Assembly: GCA_011800805.1 (NCBI GenBank)
Contig: MPNW01000259.1
Location: forward strand, 144,839 to 185,661
Direction: 5' to 3'
From: Hirudo medicinalis
Taxonomy: Eukaryota; Annelida; Clitellata; Hirudinida; Hirudinidae
Length of the DNA stretch: 40,823 nucleotides
A program made the position numbers and the translations under genes. The notes under the pieces were generated by a model that saw only the letters and a list, made by a program, of their open reading frames with translations, ran no database searches and was not told the DNA's origin. Shown piece after piece: positions 35,719 through 40,823 of the stretch (position 1 is its first letter; the number at the start of each line of letters is the position of its first letter).

Positions 35719-37506
35719 TGTTATTGTTGTTGTTGTTATTATTATTATTATGGAGTTTAAATTTATTTGTATTCTTATTGTTAGCATTAGTTCTATTAGT
35801 TTAACAGTAATTCTAAAAATATTTTACTGATAAAAGTCATCATACCCACTCCAATCTGCTTTGAGCAGGTGTGGGCCTGTTGCAGGGCACCACCTCCTGG
35901 GGCAGGAGGGATGGTGTCATCCACAGCTTCCTCCACCCATCCATGGGCCGAGACAACCTCCACGTGGCCACCAAGGCTCTCGTTCACAAGGTGAAGTTTT
36001 TCGTTAATGAGGATAATGTATTATTAATAACGCCTAACTATAATTAATTGTGAATTCGTTATCTGACTAACAATCGATCGCTGACCATTTGCAATGCAAA
36101 ATTTCTGATCCCTTCCCCCTTCCATCCATCTCGCTCATCCAGGTGTTGTTCAAGGGCAATCGGGCGACGGGCGTCGAGTTGTCGTGGAACCAGACGATAC
36201 GCCAGGTGAGGGCGCGCAAGGAGGTCATCTTGTGTGCAGGTGCGATCGAAACTCCCCACATTCTCATGCTGTCTGGGGTAGGACCGAGGAGACACCTCGA
36301 GTCTTTTGGGGTAGGTGGTTAATTGGCTGTCTGTCATTAATTGATAATGGTTTAATAATAAATGGCTGCTAATTAGGTTGATATGACCTATTATGAATAT
36401 CTATTATGCTGTTAATGTAATTTAGTCGAGATGCGATTGGCTGCTGAACTCACTGACCGATAACATTGTCATCATTACAAAATACTCGTTACGACCTCTT
36501 CACCTCCTTCCACCCTCCCTCTTGACCCTTCCAGATCCCTGTGGTCTCCGATCTCCCGGTCGGTCGGAACCTCCAGGACCACGTCAGCATCTTGGGACTC
36601 GAGTTCACCGTCATCTCGAAGATCGCTACCACTGAGAGGAAGAGCAAGTCGCTCTGGACATTATTCGACTACCTCTTGTTTGGGAGGGGTTTGTGTCTTG
36701 TAATATTAATTATCAATTAATAATATAATTAATTAATAAATTAATAATATAATAAATTATAATTAATTATAATTACTAATGCAACGTAATTTCTGAGAAC
36801 TGAAATCTGATTTTTAAATGAATCCAATTAATTCCAGTAGTGTTTTAGTTAACGCGACGAAGCTGATTCGCATTGCAAGTTTCTCCTGACATTTTGAATT
36901 TTGAAGGGGTTCTCACATCTTCGGGGTACGAAGCCACGGGTTTCTTCCCCGGCGACCGGCGACCCACGAGCACCAGTCGACCCTCCATCCAACTGATCCT
37001 CTTCAACTCTCTCCTCGGGTCGGTCATGTCCGAGGATCGCTTGAGGGCCCTTAAGTCTCGAATAAATTTGAACTACAAGGTCGGCCAATCTTCGGCCGTG
37101 GTCATGATGATGATGAGTTATGGTGGTGATGATGATGTGATGCTGTTACTAATAGTTCATCTTCTCTGCGAAGGTCTTCAATGCCTTGTTCGGGGACATG
37201 ATGTATGAAGAGGGATTCACCATCTACCCCGTACTCCTCCACCCGCTGAGCCGGGGCACCGTCACTCTGAACTCCACCTTGCCCACAGACGCACCCATCA
37301 TTGACCCCAGGTATCTGGAAAATCCCGAAGATGTTAAAACGTTGCTCGAAGGTAAAACCCGCTGGTGATGAGTTGTCATTTATAAATCTGTACCCTTTAA
37401 AGTGTCATAGAATTTACGTGAATAACATCTCACTTATTATTGTTGTTCATAGAGTTTTATCTATTGGATCATTAATAGTTATAGTTATGTAGATGATTAT
37501 TATTGA

Positions 37507-37542
<36 letters not shown>

Positions 37543-38286
37543 TTATTACATTATTAGTTAGTACCTCGCTCTAACAAACATTATCATCATCGCTTTCGAA
37601 GGAATCCGTTTGACGGAGAAACTGATCGCCACCAGGGAAATGTCCTCGGTCGGGGCCTCCCCAACCACCCGAAGGCACCCGAACTGCGAGGGACACCTGC
37701 GATTCTCAGACGAGTACTGGTCATGCTTCATCGAGCAGAACACCATCTCCATGAACCATGCTGTCGGCACCTGCAAGATGGGAGCTGCCGGAGATACGGC
37801 AGCAGTTGTGGATCCGTTGCTTAGGTGTGGCATGGTGGTGATGATGATGATGATGGTGATGATGATAGTGGTGATGGATTGGATAGGCTGATGGTGACGA
37901 TGACGATAGTGATGATGGATTATAACTGTTACTAATAAGTTAACATCATTTATAATTATTATTGGTGACGACGACGACGATGATGTTAACTGGGATGATG
38001 TCACTAAGGTGACCATAATAACTTCCGTTTTTGATGATAATGATGTCGGTAACGATGATGATGATGATCATCATCATGTTTTAGGGTAAAGGGAGTTAAG
38101 AAACTGCGAGTTGTGGACGCTTCGGTCCTTCCCGATCTTCCCTCGGGCAACATCAACGCGGTGGTGGTGATGCTGGCCGAGAGGGCGGCCGACCTCATCC
38201 TGGATCGGGTTTCGGTGAGGAAGTTCGGGGAGAAGGAGACTCACGAGGAGTGGCACGAGAGGATTCACAAGAGAGATGAGCTGTGA
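33745..38286 (+). CDS. GMC-family FAD oxidoreductase with signal peptide and C-terminal RDEL
   Basis: Glucose-methanol-choline family flavoenzyme, oxidising an alcohol; substrate unknown. Exons: 33745-33868, 34138-34346, 34715-34904, 35446-35574, 35869-35990, 36143-36310, 36535-36688, 36907-37079, 37174-37351, 37602-37824, 38085-38286; all phases agree and the product is about 623 aa. An N-terminal signal peptide ([20 protein letters not shown]) precedes [21 protein letters not shown], the FAD-binding Rossmann motif. GMC landmarks follow: [61 protein letters not shown], and the active-site region [11 protein letters not shown] (His535) with [15 protein letters not shown] (Asn579). The usual GGSSSIN reads GGSDSFG. 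The protein ends in HKRDEL; RDEL after a signal peptide predicts retention in the ER lumen. An AG at 33708-33709 upstream of the ATG may be a 5'-UTR acceptor. Confidence 0.9.
35690..35750. repeat. (ATT)n/(GTT)n microsatellite in a GMC intron
   Basis: Triplet run between the exons ending at 35574 and starting at 35869. Similar runs lie at 34604-34620, 37499-37541 and 37837-37866 in other introns of the gene. Confidence 0.8.
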
Positions 38287-39598
38287 ATGAGCTCGGGCGA
38301 TTGATTGATTGCATGTGTTCCAGTGCCGGCTCGCTTGCTCAGACTTTGTGCCAGTTCGATTGTGTTTAGATTGACGCTAATTATGTAATGTTATGTAGTT
38401 GTTTATAAATTAATATTAATGTGTTAATCATGTTATACAATGTTATGTAATTGTTTAGAAATTAATATTAATGTGTTAATCGTGTTATACAATGTTATGT
38501 AATTGTTTAGAAATTAATATTAATGTGTTAATCGTATGGTTTATTGTGAATGTTATTGCCGCGTACCCTTCCAGATCCAGTTGCACTGTACGATGCCGCC
38601 ACAATGAGTGTTTGAAAATTATTTGGAGTATTTCGAAGCCGCCATGTTGTTCGTTCCGCTCGATCGCTTTTCACTTTTCCTACCAACATTTGTCTGTCCT
38701 TGGATCCCTCGGAGTGTGTCCTATTATTTTTTACCTGTGCCTCCTCTGTGTTCTTGCGCTGATGATGTGAGTGTTCGTTCATTTTATTCCAGAGTTAGTC
38801 TCACAGCTCTAGTCATTTTTTTCGATATTCTGCTCTTTGTTATCACTTTTGTTGACTCCTTTTTTTGATTTGTATTGCATTTGTGTGTTTATTCTCATTT
38901 GATATTTATTTTTATTCTTGATTTTAAATTTATTTCAATGGAGATTTTGTTTCACTTTTTTTGCATTTTGATTCCAGCAGCAGTTTTTTTTTGTTTTTGT
39001 TTTATTGTTGTTGTCGGCGGCGGTAGTGGTGTGCCATTTCTCTGTGGTTGCTCCTTTGGATGGAACACAGTCCTTGTCTTTCCGAGATTTAAAATTTGAT
39101 AATTTCAGCCACAATCGTTGACGATCAATGATGAGCTGCACGAGGTTTGAAAGTAAAATTCGTGAAAAGGAGTCTTGAAGTACAACAGGTTATATTTGGT
39201 ACTTGCGGACGTCACTGTCACTCCTTTGAAGGTATTCACCTTCCAATAAATGTGAGGCCAAGGACAAGGTTACCGACTGGGTGGGGGCTACTGCAGCCCT
39301 GTATGCACAAATTGGACAAACACGGGTATGGGTTTCGCCGAGGAAGTACTAGAGTCGATTCGCTGTTTATTTAAAACTAATTGTCGGTAAATTTCGAACG
39401 TAATTTCAAAATAAAACAATTTGAAAACGTAAAATTTTATTTCCTGCATTTTACACTTTTGCCTTTGAGGGTCAAGGGTTCAACCCCCTACAAGTCGAGT
39501 TAAACTACCAACCGCCGTTAAGCAGCCGATCGTCGAGATTAAAGTTTCAGCACGTTAATATTTGGTAAATAATTCGACGAATAAATTAAAAAATCCTA
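38287..39598. other. intergenic between the GMC gene and the last gene
   Basis: Holds the GMC 3' UTR, a 52-bp minisatellite and T-rich DNA. AATAAA at about 39408-39415 could be a late poly(A) signal. Open frames at 38492-38770 and 39147-39374 show no recognisable domain. Confidence 0.45.
38388..38534. repeat. 52-bp minisatellite, about 2.8 copies
   Basis: A unit beginning ATGTTATGTAATTGTTTA starts at 38388, 38440 and 38492 with only a few differences, about 100 bp after the GMC stop and probably within its 3' UTR. Confidence 0.85.
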
Positions 39599-40823
39599 AT
39601 GGAGGTCGAACAAGTTGGAATTGCTGGAGAAACATCAGGTAGTGTTGTTGTTGTTGTTGTTGTTCAGCATGCGATGCGTTGTCATAGTAGCGTAAAAAAT
39701 TTGTTTAAATGAATATTCAGTGATAATCGTACATAATTTTGATTTAATGAACATTCAGCTTCGACCGAGATAATCGGAATCTGGGACATCGTTAAGGCAA
39801 AGGGAAAGGTTGCGATTTTGTCATCAAATAATCCCCAGAAACATTACTGAATTCAATTTAACCTCAGTCGCCGCTTTATTTTAGATCAGCCGGTCCGATC
39901 GTGAAAGATTTGAAGCAGTCTCGTCGGTTATGAGGCTGGTTCTTTGTTGTTAATCCATCATCGACTACTACACAATTTCAATTTTTAGTTTTTTTTAATC
40001 ACTAAATATTTCTGGTTGTGTTTGAAAATGTTTGCTGCTCGGTAATTTAAAATAACTATATGCTTCCAAGAAAGACAATGACTATGAAACACACACAATA
40101 ACCTTTTGAGACTTATTGTTGAATTTCAGTTCTCTCCTGTTTGAGTCAGATCCAACTCTTTTCGAAATTGATGATTTTTTGTTTCCGAAAGATAAAATTT
40201 CGTATTCAAGTTTATCGAGTCCAGGTTAAATTATTTATTGAATGCATAATCTATGTATAATATAAATATCTATGAACATAAATATCTTTAACATTGTCAA
40301 CAAATATGTATTTATTAATTGACCGCTTTACCTAATCTAATTTGTGTAGAGAAACATTACTCGCAAGAATGGTTGAGTGGAATCCATGAATACTTAGGAA
40401 AGTATTTTGAAATTAGCTTCTGGACTGTACGTTTACCATTTGTAATGTAATGAATTGATCTGTTTGCCAATATTTTGTTTCTAATTCAGCTTCCACTACC
40501 CAATCGTACTTTGGACAAAACATATCTCCAGGTGATTGAATATTCCCCACCAGAGTTATTTAGTCGTGCATATGGACAAGACCATGTGAAAAAGTGAGAA
40601 CTTGTTTAGTGAAATCTCTAAAGTCATAGTTTGGGGGAGTTGTAAATAACAATTATAATAACAGCGTAATCTATTTGTTTTACCAGCTATTTGAACAAAT
40701 TATTAAAATCAAGAACCTGCATTAGTGTCTGCCGAGCTCTTAAGCTGTTCAAAGTTGCTTTCAAGCTTGAAGAAAAGGGCATAGCTAAAGACATGAAGGA
40801 GAAAAACAATTGCAGTAAAATTT
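39599..40823 (+). CDS. unrecognised gene, 5' part (continues beyond window)
   Basis: Five exons in phase: 39599-39638 (MEVEQVGIAGETS), 39759-39808, 40352-40426, 40490-40593 and 40687-40823 (open at the edge). The donors are good (GTAGTG, GTACGT, GTGAGA) and the reading frame stays open for about 135 residues. The third exon needs the second of two adjacent AGs (tag-ag) to keep phase 0. The product looks cytosolic or nuclear, with no signal peptide or membrane span. It has helix-prone segments such as EWLSGIHEYLGKYFEISFW and YLNKLLKSRTCISVCRALKL, and a Lys-rich end. I do not recognise the family. The start could be further upstream if a 5' exon was missed. Confidence 0.6.

Noticed and set aside
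39465..39510. B-box-like GGGTTCAACCCCC
   Set aside because: No A box at the right distance and no acceptor stem; chance or old relic.

Overview
This is a window of animal nuclear genome. All clear genes are split by GT-AG introns, and the products are metazoan: a prohormone-type proprotein convertase, a heparan sulfate 3-O-sulfotransferase, an Ig-domain receptor, ORC3, and two cilium/axoneme proteins (DNAJB13 and KATNAL2). AT-rich DNA, very many (ATT)n, (GAT)n and (AAC)n microsatellites and tRNA-derived SINEs suggest a bilaterian invertebrate. Annelid or mollusc (Spiralia) is my best guess, but I cannot prove it from sequence alone. It is a draft assembly: single Ns at 3274, 4765, 18397, 19082 and 32140, plus a 300-N gap at 30474-30773. 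Two single Ns are flanked by exactly repeated 127-bp blocks, which look like unmerged k-mer overlaps.

Layout. 1-1543 (-): 5' part of an Ig-superfamily gene (signal exon, Ig1, Ig2, broken Ig exon copy, Ig3 running off the edge). 2946-9795 (+): 13-exon PC1/3-like convertase with intact catalytic residues and an acidic tail. 11174-13304 (-): 7-exon DNAJB13 with an apparent 1-nt deletion in its J domain. 13527-21827 (-): 20-exon ORC3 with a long CDK-site-rich insert. One of its introns holds a short contig (18398-19081) carrying a small secreted, possibly cystatin-like gene with its own TATA box. 22571-24189 (-): intronless KATNAL2 with one apparent frameshift near the C-terminus. 25121-26695 (-): 3-exon HS3ST5-type sulfotransferase. 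26.7-33.7 kb: gene-poor stretch with a CCAAT-box cluster, microsatellites, and a ~550-bp duplicated block containing a SINE around the 300-N gap. 33745-38286 (+): 11-exon GMC oxidoreductase with a signal peptide and a C-terminal RDEL. 39599-40823 (+): 5' part of an unrecognised gene.

How the genes fit together. Four neighbouring genes (HS3ST, KATNAL2, ORC3, DNAJB13) share the minus strand. The two ciliary ones each have a near-perfect palindromic RFX X-box 73-135 bp upstream of the ATG, while ORC3 between them has none that I could see. That suggests two independently RFX-driven ciliary genes flanking a replication gene rather than an operon. The most interesting observations are these paired X-boxes, the RDEL-tailed GMC oxidoreductase, the nine full CDK consensus sites inside ORC3, the gene nested in an ORC3 intron, and the intronless KATNAL2. 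I found no clearly new multi-gene system. All splice models were read by eye from codon phase, splice consensus and family similarity.
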